Source of the DNA: GCA-2746365 sp963711255
Lineage (GTDB): Bacteria; Pseudomonadota; Gammaproteobacteria; SZUA-229
DNA: 64,000 nucleotides
NCBI GenBank assembly: GCA_963711255.1
Contig: CAVQDO010000014.1
Coordinates: forward strand, 33,868-97,867
Direction of reading: 5' to 3'
Position 1 is the stretch's first letter, and the number at the start of each line of letters is the position of its first letter. Made by a program: the position numbers and the translations under genes. This document shows, piece after piece, positions 53,773-62,220 of this stretch. The notes beneath the pieces are model-generated. The model had not been told where the DNA came from, ran no database searches, and saw only the letters and a program-made list of their open reading frames with translations.

Positions 53773-54417
53773 CTAATCTGCTCCCGTTTCTTCCTGTGAA
53801 GCAGAAACAAATGCTAAATAACGCTGATAGTCTTCGAGTCTGTCTACATCCCAGCACATCGCCTGTTCAGCATAACCAACATCATGCCGCTTCAGCTGAT
53901 CCCTGGATTGCTGCATTACCTGTGGCGTTCCCCAGTCAATATCATGGAACAGAAAATCAAGCGGCCGCCGTAAAGCAACTAATACATAGCCACCATCTTC
54001 AGCCGGGATAAAGACCACATCATTGTCTTTATGCAAACTTTCAATTGCCAGCGCAATACTGTTTTCGTTCAAAGCCGGTGCATCTGTACCTATGACCACG
54101 CAATATTTATATCTCGACAAAGCCTTATCGACACCATCAATAAGACGCTCACCAAGGTTAGTACCGCACTGCGGCGTTAATTCAACAGAGTATTGATCAC
54201 GGCACTGCAGAAAACACTCGTGATTTACATCCGGTGCACACATCAAAATAACATCAGCCAGCTTTGCTTTTGTTAGCATAGAAAGTCGCTGATGGATAAA
54301 ATCGAATTGCAACCGGGTCGCTGCTTTCACACCAATATCCGGAATCAGACGCGTATTCACCGTGCCTTCAACGGGTGCTTTTGCATAAACAAGAATAACG
54401 CTATCGTGATACTGCAT
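53773..54417 (-). CDS. DUF2064 / TIGR04282-type arsenosugar-cluster glycosyltransferase
   Basis: Protein of 214 residues with a nucleotidyl/glycosyl-transferase A fold. Visible are VYAKAPVEGTVNTRLIPDIG, a CGTNLGERL block, the DxD-like IGTDAPALNENS and AEDGGYVLVALRRP. Genes of this type occur with the TIGR04283 glycosyltransferase and ArsS. It shares one base with the upstream gene's stop (TAATG), so they are coupled. Confidence 0.88.
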   Translation of the reverse strand: MQYHDSVILVYAKAPVEGTVNTRLIPDIGVKAATRLQFDFIHQRLSMLTKAKLADVILMCAPDVNHECFLQCRDQYSVELTPQCGTNLGERLIDGVDKALSRYKYCVVIGTDAPALNENSIALAIESLHKDNDVVFIPAEDGGYVLVALRRPLDFLFHDIDWGTPQVMQQSRDQLKRHDVGYAEQAMCWDVDRLEDYQRYLAFVSASQEETGAD

Positions 54418-55088
54418 TAATGATATAGCTGCTTTAAGCGTTCAGGTGAGACACCCAGAAAATAATAAAACCGCAGCTTCCACATTAATAAAACAGTTGA
54501 TAGCACACCGTTCACTTCCCAACGCCTGCTTGAAGTGATTACCTGCTGTTTTAAGCAAAGTGGTGGAGTTATTTTTTTTAGCCGGATACTTAATGACACG
54601 TCTTCCATCAAGGGGATTTCAGGGAAGCCGCCAAGCGCATCAAATAACTTTCGTTCAATAAAAATCGCCTGGTCGCCGGTTGCAATTGAAGTTAACGCTG
54701 AGCGTTTATTAATAAACCATTCAATTACCCTGTAGATAAACTGATCACTGGACAAACGAACATCAAACCGGCCCCAGAAATTATTGCGAGCAGCTTTATC
54801 AGAAATGAGAGTCAGGGCATTTTCAGGCAGAAATGTATCGGCATGCAGAAAAAGCAAAACATCACCCGTCGCAACGGCCGCGCCGTTATTCATCTGTAAC
54901 GCACGCCCGCGTTGTGAAACAATAACTGCGTCTGCTCCATCATGCGCTAACATCAGGGTATTGTCTGAACTGCTACCGTCAACCACAACAACTTCGTGGC
55001 CTGCATCACGGTATGACTGCAGATGCTTCAATATTTTCGGGATATTCTTTTCTTCATTAAAAACAGGAAGAATGATCGATACTTTCAC
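54417..55088 (-). CDS. TIGR04283-type glycosyltransferase family 2
   Basis: GT2 enzyme of 223 residues. The nucleotide-binding N-terminus is ILPVFNEEKNIPKIL, with VVVDGSSSDNT and a DxD in FLHADTFLP. The family-type end SSRRWEVNGVLSTVLLMWKLR precedes a membrane-near hydrophobic stretch. It lies 25 nt after arsS in the same operon. It is predicted to add or build the sugar part of arsenosugars or a related product. The substrate is inferred from the named family only. Confidence 0.87.
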   Translation of the reverse strand: MKVSIILPVFNEEKNIPKILKHLQSYRDAGHEVVVVDGSSSDNTLMLAHDGADAVIVSQRGRALQMNNGAAVATGDVLLFLHADTFLPENALTLISDKAARNNFWGRFDVRLSSDQFIYRVIEWFINKRSALTSIATGDQAIFIERKLFDALGGFPEIPLMEDVSLSIRLKKITPPLCLKQQVITSSRRWEVNGVLSTVLLMWKLRFYYFLGVSPERLKQLYH

Positions 55089-55113
55089 AATGCTTTACGC
55101 TGGCTAAAGGCTA

Positions 55114-56070
55114 TCAGGATAGCGCCCCGCCACAACTGCTTCCCTGTCCGGCAGTACAACCATAACAGTGGTCCATTATCGCGATACCTTTACCGGCAAG
55201 ATCGCTTTCCAGCAGGTCATTAATATGCGTTTTCTCACTGGAAACACCGGCAGGAAGCTCAAGCATCTGGTTAAAATCACAGTCGTAAACATATCCCTGC
55301 CAGTCAACGCTTAACGTAGTTCGACACATAACATTGGCAAGGCTCTGCCCGTTATAAGAGTCTTTAAGTATCTGCATGTATTCTTCAAACAGACCTTTTG
55401 ATACCAGGGTGCTGCCGAATCGTTTTATCGGCATATTGGTAATGGTAAAAAGGCGATTAAACGATATATCAAAATGCTGCTTTAAATATGTTTTGTAATC
55501 CAGTTCAAGCTGTTCCTGCGCCGGCGGCAAATTAATGCCCTGCGGGTTATAAACCAGGTTGAGCGATAACTTATCGTCAATACCATAACCGCAGCTGTTT
55601 AATAACTTCATTCCTTTGATGCTTTGCTCGAAGACGCCTTTACCGCGCTGCGCGTCAACATTCTCTTCCAGGTAACAGGGCATCGAGGCAACCACCTCAA
55701 CTTCGTTATCGGCAAGAAACATAGCGATATCGGAATAACCCGGCTCCAGCAAAATTGTCAGATTGCAGCGGTCGATTACATGCACACCTAGATCGCGCGC
55801 CTGCTTCACCAGGTAACGAAAGTGTGGATTCATTTCCGGTGCACCGCCGGTTAAATCCAGCGTTTTAATACTCTTCGCTTTTAAATAATCAATAATGTCA
55901 GAAACTGTTTTTTCAGACATGATTTCTTTTCGCCGCGGACTGGCATCAACATGACAATGCAGGCATTGCTGGTTACACAAATAGCCAAGATTTACCTGCA
56001 GCGTTTCCAGCTGCGCACGTTTAATTGCAGGGAAGTCGGTATGAATCAGTAGTTCAAAAGTATTTTTCAT
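55114..56070 (-). CDS. arsS: Arsenosugar-biosynthesis radical SAM protein ArsS-like
   Basis: Radical SAM enzyme of 318 residues. The [4Fe-4S] motif is C32-x3-C36-x2-C39 (CNQQCLHC). The C-terminal domain has a further cysteine set (CRTTLSVDWQGYVYDCDFNQML; HCYGCTAGQGSSCGG), typical of the ArsS/DUF3641 architecture. The family joins the 5'-deoxyadenosyl group to methylated arsenic. It is 3 nt downstream of the FAD oxidoreductase gene. No arsM methyltransferase is seen nearby. Confidence 0.9.
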   Translation of the reverse strand: MKNTFELLIHTDFPAIKRAQLETLQVNLGYLCNQQCLHCHVDASPRRKEIMSEKTVSDIIDYLKAKSIKTLDLTGGAPEMNPHFRYLVKQARDLGVHVIDRCNLTILLEPGYSDIAMFLADNEVEVVASMPCYLEENVDAQRGKGVFEQSIKGMKLLNSCGYGIDDKLSLNLVYNPQGINLPPAQEQLELDYKTYLKQHFDISFNRLFTITNMPIKRFGSTLVSKGLFEEYMQILKDSYNGQSLANVMCRTTLSVDWQGYVYDCDFNQMLELPAGVSSEKTHINDLLESDLAGKGIAIMDHCYGCTAGQGSSCGGALS

Positions 56071-56073
56071 TAT

Positions 56074-57489
56074 TTACCAGGTAACGTAACGATTTAGAAA
56101 AGACACCAGTTTTTTAGTAAACGGGCTAAACAGTCGCTTAGTATAATACTGCCCCGCGAGGCGTTTGTTAAGTTGAGAATAACTCGGGTAAGCATGTACC
56201 AGTGAAGTTATTTGCGAAACTTTCATTTTTTCCTGTACAGCAAGCGCCATTTCATGAACAAGTTCACCTGCATGTGGCGCAATAATATGCGCACCAATAA
56301 TCCTGCCTTTATTTGTTAAAATTTTTGCTGTACCGGTTTTTTTATTATCAGTAATTGCGCGATCAAGCTGTGCAATATCAAACTGATACACTTCACCATT
56401 TTTCATTTGCATACATTGTTCGACAGTAACACCCACCTGGGCGACTTCAGGCTCGGTATATACTACGACAGGAATCACCTCATAACTGACTTTTTTGGGC
56501 ATTTTAAAAATCATGTTTGCAATCACTATGCCTGCCTGCAATTCAGCAACATGCGTCAGCGGCATTTCGCCAGTAACATCGCCGCAGGCATAAATCTTTT
56601 TATTGCTGGTTTGCATTTTTCTGTTGACCTTAATACCCGAGGAATCATAGTCAATATTTGCCTTTTCAAGATCCAGTGAGCTGGTAACCGGTTTTCTGCC
56701 TGTTGCCACTAACAGGGTTTCGGTATGGAGTATTTCTCCGCTTTTTAGCAACAGCTGCTTCTCCCCGGCGTGCTGGCTAACTTCGACAAGCTCACTGTCT
56801 AAATAAAGCGTGACCCCTTCTTCAGCTAATACACCGGCAAGTATTTCTGAAGAATCCTGATCCATTAATGGCAACAGGCGGGGTGCCCGCTCAATAATAC
56901 TAACCCTGGTACCTAAGCGACTATAGGCCTGTGCCATCTCGACACCAATCGGACCGCCACCGAGAATAACCATACTTGCGGGTAATGTATTTAAAGTATA
57001 CATATCCTCATTGGTTAGATACTCGACATCATGCAACCCTTTCACCGGCGGAATAAAAGCGGTTGAGCCGGTGGCAATGACAACGCGTTTAGCATGAAAA
57101 ACATTACCGTTTACTTCAAGCTGTGAAGCAGAGGTAAATCGCGCCTCACCGGTTATTACTTCACAGCCCAGGGATTCAAAACGCTGGCGACTATCATGCA
57201 CCTGAATACTGCTTATGGCATTTGAAATAACAGTATTAATCGCCTGTATATCAACCTGTGGTTTGCCTGTAGCAACACCCCACTGGTCTGCATGGGCAGC
57301 AGTATGCGCCACGGAAGCACATTTTAATAAAGTTTTACTGGGTACACAGCCAAAGTGTAAGCAATCGCCTCCCATCGCCTCTTCTTTATTAATCAGCACG
57401 ACATCAAGTCCAAGCTGTGCGGCCACACTGGCAACGACCAGCCCGCCTGCACCACCACCTACAATCACAAGATCACGAATTTTTGTCAT
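56074..57489 (-). CDS. FAD-dependent pyridine nucleotide-disulfide oxidoreductase (mercuric reductase-like)
   Basis: Protein of 471 residues with the FAD motif VIVGGGAGGLV and the redox-active pair C43-x4-C48 (GGDCLHFGCVPSK). The NAD(P) motif is VILGGGPIGVEMAQ, and the dimer-domain HAYPSYSQLNKR is at the end. It lacks the N-terminal HMA domain and the C-terminal Cys pair of true MerA, so mercury reduction is unlikely. It is first of the arsenosugar-type operon and may reduce a disulfide or thiol partner. Confidence 0.88.
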   Translation of the reverse strand: MTKIRDLVIVGGGAGGLVVASVAAQLGLDVVLINKEEAMGGDCLHFGCVPSKTLLKCASVAHTAAHADQWGVATGKPQVDIQAINTVISNAISSIQVHDSRQRFESLGCEVITGEARFTSASQLEVNGNVFHAKRVVIATGSTAFIPPVKGLHDVEYLTNEDMYTLNTLPASMVILGGGPIGVEMAQAYSRLGTRVSIIERAPRLLPLMDQDSSEILAGVLAEEGVTLYLDSELVEVSQHAGEKQLLLKSGEILHTETLLVATGRKPVTSSLDLEKANIDYDSSGIKVNRKMQTSNKKIYACGDVTGEMPLTHVAELQAGIVIANMIFKMPKKVSYEVIPVVVYTEPEVAQVGVTVEQCMQMKNGEVYQFDIAQLDRAITDNKKTGTAKILTNKGRIIGAHIIAPHAGELVHEMALAVQEKMKVSQITSLVHAYPSYSQLNKRLAGQYYTKRLFSPFTKKLVSFLNRYVTW

Positions 57490-57610
57490 GGATAAATAAA
57501 CGAAATAAAAGTTGTTACCAAATAGTAAATCACTAAGGCACTGACAGTTGAGAAGAATTTTTGTTCGGCTTTCTATAGCCTAAAACAATTTTTCTTTAAC
57601 AGAGCCATAA

Positions 57611-57639
57611 AAAAAGGCTGGTACTAAACCAGCCTTTTT
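57611..57639. terminator. Terminator between the SCP2 gene and the arsenosugar-type operon
   Basis: The stem AAAAAGGCTGGT / ACCAGCCTTTTT (12 bp, 5-nt loop) has a preceding A run on the plus strand. It lies just past the stop of the minus-strand SCP2 gene. Confidence 0.8.
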
Positions 57640-57657
57640 CCCGCAAAAAATTAATTA

Positions 57658-58056
57658 TCAGAGCACTTTCCCCATCAGGGCGAATGACTTAACGAAGGCA
57701 CCGGCCAGGCTTGGATCTTTAATCATCGTTGCATAATCACCACGTCTAAATCTTAACTTACGAGATGTATAGGCTATGCCCAGCTTCATCAGACCAGGTG
57801 GCTTAACGATAAGCGACAACCAGTCATCCACGCTTGCCCTGATATCCCATTTAATATCTTCAACAGCTGCAGAATTAATCGATGAAACAACACCATTTTG
57901 AATCGTCATGACGAATGCGGGATCTTCATTATCCGGCAAACCAAATGCAACTACAGAATTAAAACCAGCTCGTTGCAATGATGTAGTTATTTCTTCATCC
58001 GCATTCCAGGCATCCATAAAAGCCTGAGCCCAATCATTTGAAAATAAATCTGCCAT
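57658..58056 (-). CDS. SCP2 sterol-carrier domain protein
   Basis: The frame is open from 58146, but the ATG at 58054-58056 has GGGA 8 nt upstream and begins the domain itself (MADLFSNDWAQAFMDAWNADEE), so it is preferred (132 residues). The SCP2 pattern is visible: a helix, a beta-sheet around AFVMTIQNGVVSSI, and DIRASVDDWLSLI then GIAYTSRKLRFRRGDYATM. It would bind lipids or acyl chains, with ligand unknown. It ends at its own terminator. Confidence 0.8.
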   Translation of the reverse strand: MADLFSNDWAQAFMDAWNADEEITTSLQRAGFNSVVAFGLPDNEDPAFVMTIQNGVVSSINSAAVEDIKWDIRASVDDWLSLIVKPPGLMKLGIAYTSRKLRFRRGDYATMIKDPSLAGAFVKSFALMGKVL

Positions 58057-58158
58057 TGAGTAAATCCCGTTTTCATTGCATTTATTTAAAGTAATTGAAG
58101 TTTCCATGAAAAAGTTGTTTATGTCAAAAAATTCAGTAACTTCCAATAAATATTATAG

Positions 58159-58178
58159 ATGTATTCTATTTTAGAACC
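58159..58178 (-). promoter_or_regulatory. Copy 2 of the 20-mer shared with the Sel1-repeat gene
   Basis: ATGTATTCTATTTTAGAACC on the plus strand, about 100 nt upstream of the SCP2 start. Here it contains a perfect inverted repeat TTCTA-TTT-TAGAA. On the minus strand a TATAAT (58152-58157) follows after one base, with no good -35, so this could be an activator-dependent promoter. Confidence 0.35.
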
Positions 58179-58242
58179 GTCGGGAATCTTGCATGAAACC
58201 CACTAAAAACGGTGGATAATGCACCAATACTACAAAACATCA

Positions 58243-58680
58243 TCATTTAATGTAACTTTGCACCCAGGATTTTATATCGGCAACCCCCATTGCCCCTGAT
58301 TGACGGGCTATCTCACGGCCATTTTTAAATATCACCATAGTCGGAATACTACGGATATTGTAATGCCCGGCAAGATTCTGTTCATCCTCAGTATTCACTT
58401 TAGCCAGCCGGGCATTGGGCGCAAGCTCATTACTTGCCTGCTCAAACGCCGGCGCCATCATCTTGCATGGACCACACCATGGCGCCCAGAAATCAACAAC
58501 CACGGGAATGTCGCTGCGTTTGATATGTTGCTGAAAGTTTTCTGAATTCAGTTTGACCGGCTGCCTGTTAAACAGTGGCTTACGGCATTTACCGCAGGCA
58601 GGATTAGCATTGAGCTTATCGCCGGGTATTCTGTTTGTCGCATTACAGGAAGGACAAACAATATGGGTTACATCCGCCAT
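58243..58680 (-). CDS. trxC: Thioredoxin 2 (zinc-binding)
   Basis: Cytoplasmic thioredoxin of 145 residues. The N-terminal zinc motif is formed by C9, C12, C29 and C32. The thioredoxin fold has active site W-C-G-P-C (C69, C72) and the cis-proline SIPTMVIF. In E. coli trxC responds to oxidative stress through OxyR; no OxyR-like site is obvious here. Confidence 0.96.
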   Translation of the reverse strand: MADVTHIVCPSCNATNRIPGDKLNANPACGKCRKPLFNRQPVKLNSENFQQHIKRSDIPVVVDFWAPWCGPCKMMAPAFEQASNELAPNARLAKVNTEDEQNLAGHYNIRSIPTMVIFKNGREIARQSGAMGVADIKSWVQSYIK

Positions 58681-58832
58681 TGTGCACCTATTACTATGAG
58701 TTAAATTAACTAAGTATGCGGTCCAAATAATTCTGTTTCAAGTCAATGACAGGTCAACTCGATGGCGTATAAGGTCAATTAATTAGCGGACTTAGTGATT
58801 AACCTTAGCATACCAAGCCATCGGAGTCATCG

Positions 58833-59099
58833 ATGTTAAATACGAATATTATGCAAGCTGACGAATCAGATAAAAACCGAATAAAAATGCGCCTGAGAAG
58901 TTATGTAAAAGACACATCACTAATTGATGACGAGATGCTTCAAAGAGCCAGAGATGAGTTAAGGGAACTCTCTTTGGCGCATCACGATCCCGTCACCTCG
59001 GTGTCTTTACGACTAGTATTAACCGCTTATCGTGCTAAACAGATACAGTACAAAGATTTAACTGAAATCGGTTGCAAGTTAATTAAGTTCAGCGAATAA
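58833..59099 (+). CDS. Hypothetical protein, 88 residues
   Basis: The start is supported by GGAG 6 nt before the ATG. The product is helical and charged (ESDKNRIKMRLRSYVKDTSLIDDEMLQRARDEL by pattern), with no signal peptide, membrane helix or cysteine apart from one near the end. I do not recognise a family. It is convergent with the sensor kinase gene, whose stop is 66 nt away. Confidence 0.55.
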   Translation: MLNTNIMQADESDKNRIKMRLRSYVKDTSLIDDEMLQRARDELRELSLAHHDPVTSVSLRLVLTAYRAKQIQYKDLTEIGCKLIKFSE

Positions 59100-59165
59100 G
59101 CTGATTAAAAAAAGCTTGACTGCGAAAAGTAATCAACATGAAGCAGATCAACAATGTTTTTCAGC

Positions 59166-61586
59166 TTAACCTTTATCAAGTATAGCCCTTACTTTCAGCG
59201 CAAGTTCGTTTTGAGAATAAGGCTTGTTGAGAACATCCAGATTTAAACCAGGCTGGCTGGTATTTCTGTCTTCCGCCACCTTGCCGGTGTAACCAGAAGT
59301 CAGTAATACTTTAAGCTCAGGGAATTCATTGACAGCCATTTTCGCCAGCTTATAACCGTTTATGCCTCCCGGCATTACTACATCGCTGAACAACAGATCA
59401 ATACCAGGTTCCTGACGCAACATGGCTAGTGCCCGGCTGCCACTCGATGCCGTGAATACTTTATATCCCATACGCTCAAGAAATACACTTGCCAGTTCCA
59501 GTAACGCTTCTTCATCATCGACAACCAGCAGTGTTTCCGTTCCGCTCGGAGATGGTGCATCTTGTTTAGCGTTTTGCTCTGTCTGCAGTTTTTCATTAGC
59601 TTCAAATTTTGGCAGATATAACTTGATTGAGGTACCAATACCCTCTTTAGAAGTAACATCTATAAATCCGCCGGAACGCTGAACAAAACCATAAACCATG
59701 GAAAGACCCAGACCTGTGCCTTTACCTTCGTCCTTGGTGGTATAGAACGGTTCGAACATGTGCTCCTGCTGCTCTGCACTAATGCCGCTGCCATTATCAC
59801 TGACAGCCAGCTCAACATATTCACCAGGACTGGCATTTGTAATCACTTCACAAAAAGCATCATCAAGGGTAACGTTTCTTGTGCTGATAATCAGCTGGCC
59901 ATCACCTGTGATGGCATCCCTGGCATTAATGCTCATGTTAAGCAACGCATCCTCGAACTCACCCGGGTCAATTTTTGTCTTCCACAGTTTTTTATCCAGT
60001 TGCCGTATAAGCTCTATCTCTGGTGTAACCGATCGGGAAATCAGGTTTTCAACTTTTTCGACAAGATCGTTTATATTGATATCATCCTGTTTCGATGACT
60101 TGTTTCTGGAAAAGCTTAATAGCTGCTTTGTTAAGTCAACCGCACGCTGTCCTGCTTTAAAGATACTGTCTATACGATTTAGCGTGGCATCTGATTCGTT
60201 TGCCAGGTTAGCTTTAAGCAACTCAAGATTGCCAAGAACAACGCCAAGAATATTATTGAAATCATGAGCAATGCCACCGGTAAGTTGGCCGATTGCTTCC
60301 ATTTTCTGGGATCGTTGCAGCGACTTTTCAGCCCGTTTACGCTTACTGATATCTTCAATAAACGACCAGATCATCTTTTTGCCGGAGGTGTCACGAATAA
60401 TCATGCCTCTTAGCAACACGGGATAACAGCTGCCATCTTTGCGTATATATTCTTTTTCATAGGGACCATAGCGCCCTGTTTTTTCCAGGCTTTTTAACTG
60501 GACAGCCTCGGCATCTTTATACTTTTCCGGCGTGATGTCCCAATAACTAAGCTGCAAAAATTCATCCGCGGTATAGCCCAGTTGTTCAAGCAGGGCATTA
60601 TTAACTTCAACAAAATTACCCGTATCATAATTATTAAGCGCAATACCAACAGGTGAAAGTTTGAACAGCAGTCTCAGACGGGCTTCGCTTTCCCTGTTTT
60701 TCTGCATTGCCCGGATAAGTACAAACAATGGAATTAAAATTAAGAAACCAATAACAAGCAGTGTAATTCGATAAGCACTTACAGTATCAATATGCTGCTG
60801 CCATCCGCCTTTGGGTATGGCTGCTAGCTGCCATGTACCATGCGGCAGTGTGATCTCCGAAAGCACCGGGTCTAATTCAAAAATCTTGCTGTCACCAAAG
60901 ACTATCTCTCCCTGCTGGCCAAGCGCATCTTTTCCCCTGACAGCAATATCAAAATCAAGATTGCTGTCGTATAAGCCGCTTGCGCTGAAAAACTTCTCAA
61001 TATCAATGACCGAAGAAATTATGCCCCAGAACTCTTTAGTGTTGCCGAATTCAGATTGAGTGAAGACAGGAACTCGAGCAATGAAACCTTGACCACCCTG
61101 AACCAGATCAACCGGGCCCGCCATAACCAGTTCACCGGTGTCACGGGCACGTTTCACCGCATTAAACTGATCAGGAATACTGCGATAATCCAGACCGATT
61201 GCTGCTTCATTGCCAGCGACCGGGTTCATATATTGAATAACCAGGTTGGGTGCCGCTGCAATATTACGTATTTGTGAACGTCCCGAAAGCAACGGCGATG
61301 ATAATGCTATAAAGCGCTCTTTAGACATCTCAGGTTCAATACTAAACGCTGCGACAAGTCCTTTAACAATCATGGCGTTATTATTGATATTACCTTCCAG
61401 GCGCGCCCTCACAGCGCTCACTTTATTCAGTAATGTGTGCCGTAACTCCTGTTTTTCCGCATGAAAATTCAGACGATCTATGTACAGGCCAATGGTTAGC
61501 AGACAAATACCAACAAGTAAAACCGGCAGGTAGGCCAGGAAATGCTGGTACACATTGTAAACAGGTATTTTGATGGGCTCTCGCAT
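59166..61586 (-). CDS. CHASE-PAS hybrid sensor histidine kinase
   Basis: Membrane sensor of 806 residues. Helix 1 is about residues 17-36, a periplasmic CHASE domain runs about 60-260, helix 2 is about 273-292, and a PAS domain about 298-415. HisKA follows with the phosphorylated H441 (IAHDFNNILG), then HATPase (NARDAI; DNGSGIS; GKGTGLGLSMVYG), and a C-terminal receiver domain with D735 (FSDVVMP). The layout is that of a hybrid kinase. No cognate regulator is adjacent, and the sensed ligand is unknown. Confidence 0.93.
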   Translation of the reverse strand: MREPIKIPVYNVYQHFLAYLPVLLVGICLLTIGLYIDRLNFHAEKQELRHTLLNKVSAVRARLEGNINNNAMIVKGLVAAFSIEPEMSKERFIALSSPLLSGRSQIRNIAAAPNLVIQYMNPVAGNEAAIGLDYRSIPDQFNAVKRARDTGELVMAGPVDLVQGGQGFIARVPVFTQSEFGNTKEFWGIISSVIDIEKFFSASGLYDSNLDFDIAVRGKDALGQQGEIVFGDSKIFELDPVLSEITLPHGTWQLAAIPKGGWQQHIDTVSAYRITLLVIGFLILIPLFVLIRAMQKNRESEARLRLLFKLSPVGIALNNYDTGNFVEVNNALLEQLGYTADEFLQLSYWDITPEKYKDAEAVQLKSLEKTGRYGPYEKEYIRKDGSCYPVLLRGMIIRDTSGKKMIWSFIEDISKRKRAEKSLQRSQKMEAIGQLTGGIAHDFNNILGVVLGNLELLKANLANESDATLNRIDSIFKAGQRAVDLTKQLLSFSRNKSSKQDDININDLVEKVENLISRSVTPEIELIRQLDKKLWKTKIDPGEFEDALLNMSINARDAITGDGQLIISTRNVTLDDAFCEVITNASPGEYVELAVSDNGSGISAEQQEHMFEPFYTTKDEGKGTGLGLSMVYGFVQRSGGFIDVTSKEGIGTSIKLYLPKFEANEKLQTEQNAKQDAPSPSGTETLLVVDDEEALLELASVFLERMGYKVFTASSGSRALAMLRQEPGIDLLFSDVVMPGGINGYKLAKMAVNEFPELKVLLTSGYTGKVAEDRNTSQPGLNLDVLNKPYSQNELALKVRAILDKG

Positions 61587-62220
61587 ATATGTCAGTGCCT
61601 GAGAAAACAGAGATTAAATTGAAATACTAAACAAGGCACTTAAAGATTAATATAAATTCCGCTTCGAGATTACACAAAACGAATCTCATTAGCAATTTTA
61701 GAAAATCGAGAAAAATCCGAACTTAGAAATACTGACGGTTAAACAGGAAATTTATTCGTCAACAATCAGCATTAGGCTATCAATACCGCACGTGAATATC
61801 AAAATACCTGCCTGGCCATCGGGCTTAAGTGAAAGCCACAATAAGTTGGTGATTATTCCGGACCTCCTGCCCTTCGGGTCTTTTGCAAAACACGAAAATG
61901 TTCAAATTCCATCCTTAGGTGCGTAAACGCCACACCCCTGTGCCACTTCTTGTTCCCGACAAATTTGTTGAACCCAGTGGCTCATTCACCCAACCTGTTC
62001 ACCCAAACATAAAAAAGCCTCCCAAAAATGGGAGGCTTTTTTATGTATGGCGGAAGAGGTGTCCTCCAAACCATAATCCAGAACAATCCAAAACAGTACT
62101 TTTAACACTTATATAATAGTATTTTATTAATATAGTTAGTCTTTTACTGTCCAATAAGATATAGTACAATCCGTATATAGGTCGTATATAGAACCGTATA
62201 TAGACCATGGTACAACGATA
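61587..62220. other. Intergenic region between the sensor kinase and the mobile element
   Basis: No gene is supported. On the minus strand a 50-codon open stretch ends at 61752 but has no start codon and contains rare arginine codons. A strong terminator stands at 62011-62042 with no plus-strand gene before it. TGGCGGAAGAGGTG at 62047-62060 resembles the reverse complement of a tRNA-Ser 3' end, but no T-arm follows. AT-rich sequence from 62090 precedes the integrase start. Confidence 0.5.
62011..62042 (+). terminator. Strong orphan terminator
   Basis: The stem AAAAAAGCCTCCC / GGGAGGCTTTTTT (13 bp, 6-nt loop) is perfect and ends in a T run. No coding gene is upstream on this strand, so it may end an unrecognised small RNA or a gene interrupted by the mobile element. 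Confidence 0.8.

Noticed and set aside
56074..57489. Mercuric reductase MerA
   Set aside because: It lacks the N-terminal metal-binding domain and the C-terminal cysteine pair, and no mer genes are near. Called as a general FAD disulfide oxidoreductase.
61752..61907. Minus-strand open stretch upstream of the integrase
   Set aside because: It has no start codon, rare arginine codons and no recognisable family.
62047..62060. Possible tRNA-Ser 3' end as attachment site
   Set aside because: Only about 14 bases fit. No T-arm or rest of a tRNA follows, and no second copy is in the window.
61919..62116. 65-codon plus-strand ORF
   Set aside because: It runs straight through a strong terminator hairpin and is proline rich with no family resemblance.
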